Counted from the stretch's first letter, positions 1-12,444 are shown. The stretch: 64,000 nucleotides of DNA from Rhinopomastus cyanomelas (GCA_013400115.1 VXBP01010392.1:1-64000), one strand, 5' to 3'. Notes: a model not told the origin generated them from the letters alone. A program made the numbers and translations.

Positions 1-1323
1 GGGCAACTCAATTGGTTAAGGGGCTGGAAGATAAGACGAGAGGAGGCATGGTCTGCAGTCACTATCTGTCACTGAAAACTGACCAGACTACACACAGGTG
101 CCTGTCTTATCCTGCTGTTTCTCTAATTGGTCGGTTTTATTGTGATGTCTCCCCTCTCTTCCTCTGCATGCCATGGAGAAGACTGATTTCAGAGGCTGCT
201 TTCTGCCTGCTCCCCTGAAGCAGTGCCCTCATGTACGGAGTGCTTTCCTAACCAGCTGGTCTTGGCCACCCCTCCTCTGCACCCATACAGCCTTACCTGC
301 TCACCAACACACCAGAGAGTTGTAAGTCAGATTTCCACATAAAACCCCATCAAAAATAAAACTTGCAATGCCCCTCAAGAAAAACATTAAACACAAATAT
401 GCTGGGGAACAGATAAACACAGTGGGTAGAAGGAAACACTGACTGACCTATGAAAGGTAGGGAGAGAAAAGGAGGAGAAATAGTGCCTCTAGCACCAGGG
501 CTGGTGATGGCAGAGCTGCCTGACAAAGGATGCCAGAGGACAGGAGTGTCCAGGAGGGTAAGACTGGCTGAGCACAATGGAGTTTCCAAACCAGTGACCC
601 CTCTGAGAAGATGGTGAGGTGGCCTTGCCTCTCACTTCACTCCTGCACCTAGATCTTTCCAAGGACGATTTGCTCCTCTCCATGAACCTCAGAAACTTTT
701 CTAAGTGTTGGGTCAAACACCCCTCAAACTCTGCTGTCTCCTGCTCCTGGCAAAGCTGCCTGCATGTAAGTTACAGTAGGATTCCTGTTTGTACACTGGT
801 CTGTGACCAAGACCCAGACGGAGTTCAGCATGAAGAATGTTTCCAGTACTGCTGCTTCTCTGGAGTGGCTTCTGCAACACACACACACACACCCCCCCCC
901 ACACACACACCCCCACACACATATTCTGATGGAAGACCAGTGTCCTGTGATGTGCTCATCAGCCTCTCACCAAAACCAGGTTAATGCCTCAACCCCTGTG
1001 ATGAGGGAGAGGAGATGGGGAGCAGTAAAGCATCTTTGCACATTACTCAGAGGCCAAACTGCCCTGCAGCTGGCAGAGGTCTGTGCTCTGCCGAGAGAAC
1101 AGGACAAGCTATGCCAGCCCAAGGGGGCACTGCAGGATGGAGGGCCTTGCCTCACAGCCAGTTTTGTCCAAGTCCATCATGAACAGTATGTTTTTCTGCA
1201 GTTCATGCAGAATAAGACACAGGGTCTCCTGTGACCTCTGACTCAAGGCATGAAGGGGGGGTTCATGCTATCTTTCCCCCTCTCATGTACACCTCCTCTA
1301 ATGTCATGGGGGTGAAGCAACAT
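1..1323. other. No gene seen; noncoding flank or intron
   Basis: Open frames here are short, overlap on both strands and resemble no protein I know. The only distinct element is a CA/CCC-rich simple repeat at 879-921. Confidence 0.5.
879..921. repeat. (CA)n microsatellite interrupted by C runs
   Basis: Alternating CA is interrupted by runs of C and then continues. The short open frames across it are produced by the repeat. Confidence 0.85.
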
Positions 1324-1422
1324 CATAGAATCATAGAATCATTACGGATTGGAAGGGACCTCGAAAGATCATCTAGTCCAATCCCCCTGATCACCTAGAC
1401 CAAGTCACACAGGAACACATCC
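1324..1422 (-). mobile_element. CR1 3' tail fragment, ends at N gap
   Basis: Two TCATAGAA octamers are followed by the GGAAGGGACC and GTCCAATCCCCCTG blocks typical of the 3' end of a young CR1 in antisense. The element is cut at the single N at 1423. The bases after the N do not continue the CR1 sequence. Confidence 0.85.
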
Positions 1423-1423
1423 N
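1423..1423. other. Single-N contig junction inside CR1
   Basis: CR1 homology stops exactly at this N and unrelated sequence follows. The N therefore marks a contig join of unknown size rather than one ambiguous base. Confidence 0.7.
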
Positions 1424-1789
1424 CCTTGCAGCAGCAGATTAAAAGGAGATTCAAAGAGAGGTGAGTGTGCACCCACTACCAGCTCCACCTAGTAGTCGAA
1501 GACACCAAGTTGCTGACTTCACTCAGCAGAAGAGGGCCAAAAACACCCTGGATCTGTAAAGACAAGGAACCGGGGGAAAATAGAAGGAGCGAGAAGTCAC
1601 TGGAGCCCAGGGGTGGCTGATTTGATGCTCTCTACTTTCTTTTTCCTTTCCTCTTTGAATGCAGCACATATGGACTGGGGTAAATGTGATTATTTTTTTT
1701 TGTGGACCTACGGAGTAAAGACCCCTTAATTCAACCCAAGCAAATCTTTGAACGTGAGTCACTCCCTTCTCTTATCAATGTGGATATGA

Positions 1790-2500
1790 CAGTCCTGTAC
1801 CTGGGATGGGGTAACCCCAAGCACAAATCCATGCTGGGTGGTGAATGGATTGAGAGCAGCCCTGAGGAGAAGGACTTGGGGGTGTTGATTGAGGAGAAGC
1901 TCAACATGAGCCAGCACTGGACTCCACACCCCAGAAGGCCAACCATGTCCTGGGGTGCATCAAGAGCAGTGTGGCCAGTAGAGCAAGAGACTCTCTCCCT
2001 CTTCTCTGCTCTTGTGAGACCCAACCTTGAATACCACATCCAGTTCTGGTGTCCCCAACACAAGAAGGAGGTAAAACTGTTGAAGCGAGTCCAGAGGAGG
2101 CCACAGACATGGTCCAAGGGCTGGAGCACCTTTGCTATGAGGACAGGCTGAGGGAGCTGAGGTTGTTCAGCCAAGGGAAGATAAGACTCTGGAGGGACCT
2201 TAGAGCTGCCTTCCAGTACCTGAAGGGAACCTACAAGAAGATTGGAGATGAATTTTTTCCCAGGGGGATCTAGCAATAGGACAAGGGGAAATTGTTTGGA
2301 ACTGAAGGAGATTCTGGAATAAATTGCCTGGAGAGGCTATGGCTACCCCTTTCCTGGAGGTGTTCAAAGCCAGACTGGATAAGGCCTTCAGAAAACAAGT
2401 CTAGTTGGAGAGGTTTGGCTGCCCATGTCAGGGAGGTTGGAGTAGATGATCGCTGAGGTCCCTTCCAAATCTAAACCAGTCTGTAACTCTGTGATTCTTC
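1790..2500 (+). mobile_element. CR1 fragment, ORF2 C-terminal part and 3' end
   Basis: Frames 1702-2151 and 2049-2273 encode CR1 ORF2 pieces such as SPEEKDLGVLIEEKLNMS and EHLCYEDRLREL, separated by frameshifts. It ends in a CTGTGATTCTTC-like tail near 2499. There is an internal deletion around 2310. It is old and non-functional. Confidence 0.85.
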
Positions 2501-2509
2501 TTGCTTCAA

Positions 2510-3720
2510 TCCCAGCATGTCCCAGCAGAACTGGTGACTCCCAGCTTTTCATGTCATTCAGAGGTTTAATGTTGACCTGTGTGTTGTCAGGACACCCATC
2601 TCCTGTCCTCCTCTATTCTTCCTCTGTTCCACAGTTTCTCTCCAATTTCTGCAGCTCCCAGCAAAACTGTGGCACTAATGCTGGGCAAAGCCTGCAATGA
2701 GGAGGGGAAAGGAGGGATTACGCAGGAATGCAGAGCAGGCTGGAGTACTGGCCCACAGGAAAGGCTGCCAGCATAAGAGGATCTCACACATCCCACTTCA
2801 CTGGAAACACTCCCTGGTTTGTGTTAAATGCAACTCAAGCCATTCATGTAACAGTGCAGGCACATTCTCCAAGCATCCAGGAACTGTCCTGGGGGCTTTT
2901 TCCTTACAAATCCAAGGAACGACTAGCTATTTCATCAGTATTTGTCCCAGCTCCTTCTGGCAGAATACAAGAGCCCAGGTAGGAAACAGAGATCCTGTTA
3001 AAAGCAGTGGAGGGGACAGATCTCTTCCAGAAACTCATCTGTCCTCTCTGAGGTAAAGGCTCTGCATCGTTGCATTTTGTAGTGTCCATCACCTTCTTAC
3101 AGCTCTGATGAATAAGCACAAAGGATTGTTCATACTTCCTGTCCTAAAAGTCCTGCATAAGCAAATAAATATGAAGCTGTGACATCCCATTTCAAACGCT
3201 ACTCTTTGTCTGGGTTACTTTGGCAACTCAATTTCCCTTGGGACAAAAAAAAAAAGAACACTTCCTCCATCGTCCAGCCTGTGAAGCAAATTCCCCCATC
3301 AAAGCTCCACACACAGAAACTTCTCCACTGAGGGAATGCATCTGAGATAGAGAAAGGAATCATCGAGCTTAAATATGCTCAGGCAACCTGGCTGTGAAGC
3401 ACTTTGTTTAAGGCTGAACAGCAATTTATGGGGCTGTCTTCACAAGCTATAAAGTTTCAGAAGTTGTTAGGGATCACTGGAAATGGATGCTCAAGAGCAG
3501 TGTGGTAACTTGAGTGAGATAAAGAGAAGTTATCATTTTATCTGTTTCAATTATATGTCCATATGGAAATTGGCTGGGAGGTGCTGGGAAAGAGGGTGAA
3601 GGCAGGCAACAGGACTAGCTGAGCAACCTTCCTCCCAGGAGAGGGAAGAAGAGGGAGGGCAGGTAGCTTTGCAGGATGTGGGCCTACAGGAGCCACATGT
3701 GACAGAGCTGTGACTTCACA
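2510..3720. other. No gene seen
   Basis: The stretch lies between two CR1 pieces. It holds only short uncharacterised frames and a poly-A run near 3246-3256. No splice-bounded coding exon was recognised. Confidence 0.45.
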
Positions 3721-3724
3721 GATC

Positions 3725-4253
3725 CAAGCAGTGCTGGAGTACTGTATCCAGCAGAGTCCCACACGCAGCTCTGGAGCCTTCAGCACAAGAAGGACAAGGA
3801 GCAGGTCCAGAGGAGACCATGAGGATGATCAGAGGGTTGGAGCCCCTCTGCTATAAGGGTTGGGAGTCCTACAGACTGAGGGAGCTGGGGTTGCTCAACC
3901 TGAAAAGTAAAAGGCTCCAGGGGAACCTGACAGCGACTTTCCACTCCCTGAAGGATCCTGTCAGAACACTGGGGAAAACTGTAGGGAATGATAGGATGAG
4001 GGGTCATGGTTTTAAGTTGAAAAAGGGTAAACTCAGGCCAGACTTCAGGAAAAAGCTCTTTAATCTGAGGGTGGGGGATCCCTGGACCAGGCTGCCTAGA
4101 GAGGTGGTGGAAACTCCATCCCCGGAGCCATTCAAGGTCAAGCTGGATGAGGGTGTGGGCAATCTGGTCTGGTGAGTGACAGCCCTGCTTGTTGTAGGGG
4201 GGTTGAAATAGATGACCTTTGGAGGGGCATTCCAACCCTATGATTCTATGAAA
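3725..4253 (+). mobile_element. CR1 fragment with 3' tail
   Basis: The sense strand carries degraded ORF2 C-terminal text, for example RLPREVVETPSPEPFKVKLD, around 4090-4150. The 3' end GATGACCTTTGGAGG...CCTATGATTCTATGA follows. The 5' end is truncated, as is usual for CR1. Confidence 0.85.
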
Positions 4254-5062
4254 GAGCTCAAGGCAGCTACGGAGCATCATCCACAGAGCAAGGGAAGAAG
4301 TAGCTTTGGAAAGAAGTTGATGTTCAGAACCTTGGGGAGCAGGAATAGCACCACTAAGGCCACTCAGCTGTCCTGCTCAGTGCCCACAAGTCTCCTGGGG
4401 ACAGCAGCAGGCTGTCAACCAGCAAGAAGTGAACCACAGAAGCACTGAAGAATTTCTCCATACTCAGTCCTGCCTTGTCCTTGGGTAAACAAGAGCTGGA
4501 AAGGAACCTGCAGGGTGGAAGCAGAGGGACAACATGTAGAACTAGCCACTTCATACATCAGTGGACTGAGCCATGGCCACCAGTGGACATACCACAGCCA
4601 GGCTGAGACTTGAGTCAACTGCAGCAGGTCACTGGAGTATGTGTCAGGGTGAGTCAAGGCATCCGCAGACATGGTGATCCCCACTACTCTGGGCCCAGTC
4701 CCAGTGATGCCCTGTTCGCACAAAGATGTGACCTTGGGGCCAACTGGGCTCTCCCATCCTGCGACTGTGCTAGTGCCTCCACTCTCTTTCTGACCATATC
4801 AGAAACCAGGGATTACTAATTCCTGTTATCTCCAGCATCTAGGTTTACATCTCCAAAATTTAAAAGTGTAGTCATTCAATTCCTGCTGCACATTTGCTAC
4901 TTAATTTGCTGAATTATTGCTCAGGGTTTTTTTAAAAGGCATGTCTATGGTTCAGCAAATCCTATATTACTGCAAACCTACACAGTGGAGGAAGTTTTCA
5001 TAGCTTGAGAAGATAGACAACAAATGACATGAAGTCTGAAATGCAGCAATAAAAAAATGCAG
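4254..5062. other. No gene seen
   Basis: AT-rich to mixed sequence without recognisable coding or repeat content. Short frames on both strands show no family resemblance. Confidence 0.4.
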
Positions 5063-5120
5063 AATTACAGAATCACAGAATGATTGAGGCTGGAAAAGCC
5101 CTCTGAGCATTTATTTTGCA
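5063..5120 (-). mobile_element. CR1 3' tail remnant
   Basis: A short antisense piece with TTACAGAATCACAGAATGA and GAGGCTGGAAAAG, the 3' end of an older CR1 subfamily. Only the tail survives. Confidence 0.6.
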
Positions 5121-5887
5121 TTTCCACACTTTCATTGGTTTAAATGAGAAGCAGACTGCTGTTTCAATTTTGTGTATGAAAACACAAAATAACTATGAAT
5201 TTTTTCCCTTCCAACAAAACCAGTAAAGATTATTTGAATAATATTTTTTGGGGAAAAAAGGAGACAGTTTTCAGACCACAGAATTGTCTGGCGTAAAAGA
5301 ACCAGCCCTAGCGGTATTTTTAAAGCAATGCACAAAAAACAAGAAAATCTTGGATTTTCCACTGAAAAACGTAGCTTCAGCTGCACTGCAAATGCCACTG
5401 GAGTCGATGTTCTCTGAGATTTCATCACATCAAAGCGAGGGACATGTGTACCTTATTTGCTGTCTCCCTGTACAGCGAGCACAGTGTACATTACTTATCT
5501 GTAACACTCAGTAAAACACAGTAAGATGCTTTTATCTGCTGTTCCAGTACTTTAACGTCACCTCGCTGCCTCACTCGTGTTGTGGGAAAGAAGATCTAGA
5601 GATCCCATTAGGGCCAGCCAGATTCAAGGAGAGCCAAAGCCTCAGCTGGAAGCACAGGCAGCCCAGGACTGAGCCCAACTTAACCATCAGACAAGGCAGG
5701 GAAGCAAAACCAAACCTGGCCACTGCAGCAGCAAAGAGCCAGCTGGGACAAACACAATTTAATTCTGGGCATTTAGTTATTTGCCAGTGGCTAAGGGAGT
5801 GGATGGCAATACAACCTGTTATCTGCACTGTGGGAGCTGGATACCACCTGGATCGTTCACCTCCAGCTTGTGGCAGCATCCTGGTTT
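5121..5887. other. No gene seen
   Basis: Mixed sequence between CR1 tails. I see no exon, promoter or repeat that I can support. Confidence 0.4.
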
Positions 5888-5976
5888 GAATCACAGAACA
5901 TTAGGGATTGGAAGGGACCTTCAAAGATCATGCAGCCCAATCCCCCTGCCACAGCAGGATCCCCTAGATCAAGTTG
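5888..5976 (-). mobile_element. CR1 3' tail fragment
   Basis: Antisense AATCACAGAACATTAGGGA, the CCAATCCCCCTGCCACAGC block and CCTAGATCAAGT are present. The rest of the element is missing. Confidence 0.85.
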
Positions 5977-6384
5977 GTTCAGTTTCTAGGACTGGGGACA
6001 AAGCTGGCGCAAGGGCAGGGTATGCCCAGCTCTTGCTTTTTGGTGGAAGGGCAAGTGAGAAAAGAGAAGTGATGAGGAAGCGGGGAAGATGCTCTGGACC
6101 ATGAAGTATGGAAGGGGCTGTACTGGAATGGGGTGCCTGCACCTTGGCACCACCCTAAAGGCCAAGCCCAGTGCCTGCCTGCCGAAGCCCAGTGAACTTG
6201 TGGCAGAAGACTGGTATCAGATGTGCTGCACAACTATCTTTACTTACACCAGAAAGTCCTCGATCCAAAGCAATAATATTTCTTGTTCCTTTGAATACGT
6301 AATTCCATTTTTAATTTAACAAACCCTTCCCAGTCCCACAGGTTGTTCTTTACCTGTGTGCTCTAAACTGAAACAATACTGATT

Positions 6385-7440
6385 TGATGGATGGACCACT
6401 CGTTGGATAAGGAGCTGGCTGGATGGTTGCACCCAAACAGTTGTGATCAAAGGCTCAGTGTCCAACTGGAGAGGTGTGAGGAGGGCAGTTCCTCAAGGGT
6501 CGGTACTGGGACCAGTGCTGTTTAACACCTTTGGCAGCAATGTGGACGGTGGAATTGAATGCCCCCTCAGTAAGTTTGTTGCTGACACCAAACTGTGTGG
6601 TGAAATCAACACCCTGGAGGCAAAAGAGGCTATCCAGAGGGACTTTGCAAGGTTCAAGAAGTGGGCTCTGCAAACTGCATGAAGTTCAACAAGGACCAGC
6701 GCAAGGGTCTGCACCTGGGTTGAGGCAATCCCATGCACCAATACAGATTGGGAGGAGAAAGGATTCAGGACAGCCCTGAGGAGAAGGACTTGGGAGTAGG
6801 GGTGGAGCAGAAGTTGAACATGAGCCATCTGTGTGCGCTTGCAGCCCAGAAAGCCAACAGTGTGCTGGGCTCCTTCAACAGAGGTAGTGACAGTAGGTCA
6901 AGGGAGGTGATGCTCCCCCTGTGCTCTGCACTGGTGAGACTCCATCTGGAGTACTGTGTCCTGCTCTGGAGTCCCCCACATCAGAAGGACAGAGAGCTCC
7001 TGGAACAGGTCCACTGAAGAGAAACAAAAATGATCAGAGGTCTGGAGCACCTCCCCTATGAGGACAGGCTGAGCAAGTAGGTTCAGTAAGTAAATTCAGC
7101 CTGGAGAAGAGGAGGCTCTCAGGTGACCTTCTAGCAGCTTTCCAATCTCTGAAGGGGGCTACAAGAAAGCTGGGGGAGGGCTTTTGACATGGGTGGTAGT
7201 GAGAGGACAAGGGGGAAGGGTTGCAGACTTGAAGAGGAGAGACTGAGGTTGGAGATGAGGAACAAATACTTTGCTATGAGGGTGCTGAGATGCTGGGAAA
7301 GGTTGCCCAAGGTAGTTGTGGCTGCCTCGTCCCTGGAAGTGTTGAAGGCCAGGCTGGCTGGAGCCCTTAGTAACCTGATCTAGTGAAGGTATCCTTGCCT
7401 ATGTAAGCAGGGGAGTTGGAACTGGATGATATTTAAGGTC
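6385..7440 (+). mobile_element. CR1 copy including reverse-transcriptase region
   Basis: About 1 kb in sense. It starts in the RT domain, where VPQGSVLGPVLFNTF-like text is encoded near 6480-6540, and continues through ADTKLCGE (the FADDTKL box, first D retained, second changed to T by a shift), EEKDLGVGVEQKLNMS, and the C-terminal RLPKVVVAASSLEVLKARL. Frames are broken at several points. Its 3' end is interrupted at the head of the opposing CR1 starting at 7441. Confidence 0.85.
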
Positions 7441-8285
7441 ACACAATCACAGAATCATCATGGCTGGAAAGGATCTCCAGGGTGACTGAGTCCAACCTTT
7501 TCTCCTAGTATCTATCTGCTAGACCAAATCCCTAAGCGCCGCATCCACTAGTTTTTTAAACACCTCCAGGGATGGTGACACCACCACCTCCCTAGGCAAT
7601 CTATTCCAGTACCTAACCACCCTCTCAGTAAAGAATTTCCTTCTAACATCCCATCTAAACCTCCCCTGACACAACTTGAGGCCATTTCCTCTCATCCTAT
7701 CATCACTAATTGGAGAGAAGAGACCAACACCAGCCTTGCTACAACCTCCTTTTAGGTAGTTGTAGAGGGCAATAAGGTCTCCTCTCACCCTTCTCCCTTC
7801 CAGACTAAACAACCCCAGCTCCCTCAGCCTCTCCTCACAGGGCATGCCCTCCAGCCCCTTCACCAACTTGGTTGCCCTTCTTTGGACTCGTTCCAGCACC
7901 TCAACATCCTTCCCGTACTGTGGTGACCAAAACTGGACACAGTACTCAAGGTGCAGTCTCACAAGTGCCAAGTACAGGGGCACAATCACCTTCCTACTCC
8001 TACTGGTCACGCCGTTTCTGATACAGGCCAGGATGCCACTGGCCTTCTTGGCCACCTGGGCACACTGCTGGCTTATGTTCAGCCGGCTGTCGATCAACAC
8101 CCCCAGGTCCTTCTCCACCAGGCAGCTCTCCAGCCACTCTTCTCCAAGCCTGTAGCGTTGCTGGGGGTTGTTGTGACCAAAGTGCATGACCCGACACTTG
8201 GCCTTGTTAACCTCATACAGTTGAGCTCAGGCCATCGCTCCAGCCTGTCCAGTACCTTCCAACCCTGGCCATTCTAGGATTGTAT
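7441..8285 (-). mobile_element. CR1 copy with 222-codon open ORF2 C-terminus
   Basis: Antisense. Tail octamers ACAATCACAGAATCATCAT occur at its left end, and an uninterrupted frame of 222 codons at 8187-7519 reads through VEKDLGVLIDSRLNISQQC, SDDRMRGNGLKL and YWNRLPREVVV. The wording (LIALYNYLKGGC, FFTERVVR) marks a different subfamily from the copy at 11722. It is 5' truncated near 8285 and lacks the RT domain. Confidence 0.9.
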
Positions 8286-8289
8286 ACTT

Positions 8290-9060
8290 CATTACACCCA
8301 GTTGAGGAACTCCATGATATTGTCTTCAGCCTGTGCAATTAGTGTCCCTCGCGGAGGTGGATTTACCGCACACGTAGACATCAGATTCACAAGTTTTGTA
8401 CTTGTACTAATGGAGAGAGTAACTTCTCAGACTCATTATTTGGATGACTGGGTTGTGAGTGCACAAGCCGACTCTTAACCAAAAATCCAGTCATTTCCTC
8501 AGTGATGCCACTGGAAGCGATGTAACCTCTGAAGACATGTGTAACGTCAGCACATGGCATTTAGTTTCATGAACCAGCAACATATGTGGTGCCCACACAC
8601 ACCACACCACAAAAATTCCACTCACACTGGTTTTGATTCAAAATTAATGACATCTTAGTCAAAAATATGAACCTCTGCTAAGCTTCCACCCCTGGAAGAA
8701 CAGGATATAAGAGAAAACAATAACCGATTTTTCACAATCCAAACTCCTCCTACGGTTACATCACCACTCGTCTGGGAAAAGCAAGTCAATCTTGACAGCA
8801 GTTCAAAATGCCCATATTTTAGCTGGGAAGTTTCTTCCAGTATCTCTGCTCCCTCTCAGGTAATAAACAACTCTCTGTAGCCACCAGGTCATATGGACTT
8901 CTCCCAAGAAGTAAAGAAGATACCCAAAATTTTCTAGGAGATTTTGGATGCACTTGGAAATTAGAGTCACTTACACAGAACCCCAAGAAATGAGTCAATA
9001 AAGTCTGAATGACGTGCACAATTCAGTCTCCACATTCTAAGAAGTTATATGTAATGATGT
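8290..9060. other. No gene seen
   Basis: Unique-looking noncoding sequence. Only short frames without recognisable similarity are present. Confidence 0.4.
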
Positions 9061-9062
9061 AG

Positions 9063-9698
9063 AATAGATAGCAGGATGACCATGAGTCAGCAATGGGCCA
9101 AGAAGGCCAATGGCATCTTAGGGTAGATCAGAATGGGGGTGGTTAGTAGATGAACAGAGGTTCTCCTTCCCTGCTTCTCTGCCCTGGTGAGACCACATCT
9201 GGAATAGTGTGTTCAGTTCTCGGCCCCTCAGTTCCAGCAGGACACAGAACTGCTTGAGAGAGTCCAGCAAGAGCCACAAAGATGATGGAGCATCTTCCTG
9301 ATGAGGAGAGGCTGAGGGAGCTGGGTCTCTTTAGCTTGGAAAAACAGAGACTAAGGGGTGACTTCATGAATGTTTATCAATACAGAAAGGGAAGATGTCA
9401 GAAGGATGAAGCCAGGCACTGTTCAGTGTCCTCCAATGATAGGACAAGGGCCAACAGGTGTAAGCTGGAACACAGGACGTTCCACATCAATATGAAAAGG
9501 AACTTCTTCATAGTGAGGGTGATGGAGTGCTAGAGTGGGCTGCCTAGCAGGGTTGTGGAGTCTCCTTCTCTGAAGATGTTTAAAACCCACCTGGGCATGT
9601 TGCTGCATGACTTGATCTAGGTGATCCTGCTGTGGCAGGGGGGATCAAACTGGATGATCTTTCACGGTTCTTTCCAGTCTCTAATGTTCTATGATAGA
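9063..9698 (+). mobile_element. CR1 fragment with 3' end
   Basis: Sense. ORF2 C-terminal text covers DEERLRELGLFSLEKQRLRG (9299 onwards) and NDRTRANRCKLEHR. A stop replaces the Trp of the HWNRLP box near 9530. It ends TCTCTAATGTTCTATGATAG. Confidence 0.88.
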
Positions 9699-9897
9699 TA
9701 AAGGCCATCACATAACTCTTGTTGGCACGACTGCAAGCACGGTTTCCATACTACAGGCAGAGCATCATTCACTCTGTGCTATTCTCACAAAGGCTGGCAA
9801 TTCCTATAACTGATATTGAAGACACTGGAAAGTGAAGACACTGGAAGGTGAAGACATCTCTGAGAAAATTGTATTTACACACACACACCAGAGTTTT

Positions 9898-10018
9898 AAA
9901 TAAATCACATGGGGTTAGAAGGGACCTTCAGAGGTCATAGAGTCCAACCCTCCTGCTGAAGCAGGACCACAGAACCTAGGGCAGGTCACGTAGCAATGCG
10001 TCCAGACGGGTCTTATTT
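9898..10018 (-). mobile_element. CR1 3' tail fragment
   Basis: Antisense, with GGGGTTAGAAGGGACCTTC, GTCCAACCCTCCTGCT and CAGGACCACAGAACCTAG. It is the same subfamily wording as the copy at 26730. The body is truncated after the GGGTCTT block. Confidence 0.8.
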
Positions 10019-10155
10019 CATTCAGAGACCTCTGTATAGACTTAAGATTTCATCTTTCATAATGAAACTTTCCCATCTCTCAAAGAAATCAAGCTCATTG
10101 TCACATTTCCTCTGGATTAATGAGCAAATTATTCCAGATTCATCTTCCTGCTGTG

Positions 10156-10382
10156 CCATAGAATCATAGAATCATTAGGAATTAGAAGGGACCTCGATAG
10201 ATCATCTAGTCCAATCCCCCTGCCACAGCAGGATCACCAAGACCAAGTCACACAGGAACACATCCAGGCGGGTCTTAAATGTCTCCAATGAAGGAGACTC
10301 CACAACTCCCCTGAGCAGCCTGTTCCAGTGCTCTGTCACCCTCATTGTCATGTCATTACAGAGGCTAAGAAGAGCTTCCTTC
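10156..10382 (-). mobile_element. CR1 3' fragment, internally rearranged
   Basis: Antisense, beginning with paired TCATAGAA octamers, then CCACAGCAGGATCACC and the CCTGTTCCAGTGCTCTGTCACC block. After about 10345 the sequence deviates through a short inserted or altered stretch, with AAGAGCTTCCTTCCTTC at the end. Confidence 0.85.
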
Positions 10383-11721
10383 CTTCACCAAATTACAAAG
10401 TACTGTGTACAGTCCTGTCACACTCCAGTGCCATAATGTAAAAGATCATTAATTACATAATCGCCATAAAGCACTCAGCAAATAACTTCTGCACACGCTG
10501 TACAAAGCAGTGAGTTGAATAATAAACTCAAGAGGATTTATTTTCTATTAAGTATGACATTAGCTGTTAAAATAGCAATAAAAGCTTCTCAGGGTAACAA
10601 AGTTGTTGGGTTCCTGCTCCGTGTTTTGAGTTGGACAGAATAAACACATGAATAATTTGCATTAGATCTGCCTGATGTTTCTGGCCCCTGGGCTACAACT
10701 CCCCACAGACTATGGATAAGACCCTAAAGGCAAGCAAAGCTGAAGTACAGCAGCTGGAGGACTCACATGCAAGGTGTCAGGACAGACTGACTCCCTGCAG
10801 TCGTCCCTGTCATTAAACTCAAGTCAGTACTTGCAGTCCAGTACCAAACAGTGATAATGCACACGCACATAATCACCATGAACTTTACAATAATGGACAA
10901 CAGAGTTACTTCAATTTAAGACATTAATTACTGAGGAAGGATTCAGCTGGCCACTGGAAATTTACACTTAACACAAGGAGTATCCATCCTCACATGTCTG
11001 AGAGGATCCAGGAGGATGCAGAAGTACAGAACAAAAGGTAGAGCTGTGGACATCAAAAAGATGCAATAACTGAATTTAAATTTTACAAGAACACCTTTAG
11101 GGTGATTTGTAGGGTACTTCCCTGCCCTCCCACCCCCCAGCTCTTTAGGCCACACAAGTTTCAGTACTACCTCTGTTTCCTCTTTCCATTTTCAGACTCA
11201 GTCCAAACAGTTCTGTTGGGTTTTCCAGTTTTTGTGCTAGAAGAGATCTGTATATTCCTGGAGACTGCTCTGGAATGCAGCTGACTCCAAGGATGAAGAA
11301 TCACAGGCTATTTAGTCACCCCCTGCTGAGAAGCCACTCCATGCCTCTGGCCACCCATTCCTGTGAGCCAGTTTTGAATGTTGGAAGCACAAGTGCAAGC
11401 AATACTGAAGTTGCAGGCATATCAATAATGTATCTAGCAGCATCACAATCTCGTCCTCTTTATTCTCTGCTTAATTCATGTTTAACAGCTTCCTTTCACA
11501 GTTCTAGGGAAAGATAAGCCGCTATTTTTATCACACGTCACGCTCTGAGCGAAACTGGTCAGATCAGGTCTCTGCATAAGATATATTCAATCAGGAATTT
11601 TTCAACTCTTTTACGTATTTCCCATCACAAAATGAAAGGGACAGATGAAACCATTGCCCTTCGTGAAGTCAAACACCTTATAGGGGCTGGCATCTCTGTT
11701 CACTTACACCTCTACCAGAAT
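10383..11721. other. No gene seen
   Basis: A CR1-free stretch of 1.3 kb. Frames of up to 80 codons (11275-11517) show no known domain and no convincing splice context. Confidence 0.4.
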
Positions 11722-12444
11722 AGAGCTGGTGAATCATGGTTGGAGTGTAGTGTAGGGGAAAGGGACTTGGGGGTCCTGGTGGACAACAAGATGACTATGA
11801 GCCAGCAATGTGCTCTTGTGGCCAAGAAGGCCAACAGCATCCTGGGGTGGATTAGAAGAGGGGTGGTTAGCAGATCAAGAGAGGTTCTTCTCCCCCTCTA
11901 CTCTGCCCTGGTGAGACCACACCTGGAGTATTGTGTCCAGTTCTGGGCTCCTCAGTACAAGAGGGATGTGGAGCTGCTGGAGAGAGTTCAGCGTAGGGCA
12001 ACAAAGATGATAAGAGAGGTGGAGCACCTCCCTTATGAGGAGAGGTTGAGGGAGCTGGGTCTCTTTAGCTTGGATAAGAGGAGACTGAGGGGTGACCTCA
12101 TTAATGTCTACAAATATTTGAGGGGTGGGTGTCAGGAGGATGGCACTGGGCTGTTCTCGGTGTCATGTAGTGATAGGACAAGGGGCAATGGTTGTAAGCT
12201 GGAACATAGGAGGTTCCGCATCAACCTGAGAAGGAACTTCTTCACAGTGAGGGTGACGGAGCACTGGAACAGGCTGCCCAGGGGGGTTGTGGAGTCTCCT
12301 TCTCTGGAGATGTTCAAGACCCGACTGGACAGGTTCCTGTGTGACTTGGTTTAGGTGATCCTGCTGTTGCAGGCGGATTGGACTAGATGATCTTTCGAGG
12401 TCCCTTCCGATCCGTAATGATTCTATGATTCTATGATTCTATGA
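11722..12444 (+). mobile_element. Young CR1 3' end with open ORF2 C-terminus
   Basis: This is the best preserved CR1 in the window. From about 11737 to the stop at 12352-12354 the frame is uninterrupted and reads GERDLGVLVDNKMTMSQQC, SRSREVLLPLYSALVRPHLE, DRTRGNGCKLEHRRF and EHWNRLPRGVVESPSLE. The 3' UTR and three perfect TTCTATGA-type octamers follow, up to 12444. The upstream in-frame ATG at 11632 belongs to flanking DNA. The endonuclease and RT domains are lost, so it cannot move by itself. Confidence 0.93.

Noticed and set aside
713..984. Overlapping Cys/Val/Gly-rich and Thr/Pro-rich frames
   Set aside because: They are translations of the CA/CCC repeat at 879-921.
7519..8187. 222-codon minus-strand frame as a host gene
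   Set aside because: It is the C-terminal part of CR1 ORF2, with its own 3' UTR and tail octamers directly behind it.
11632..12354. 240-codon plus-strand frame as a host gene
   Set aside because: All but the first 35 or so codons are CR1 ORF2; the ATG comes from flanking DNA.
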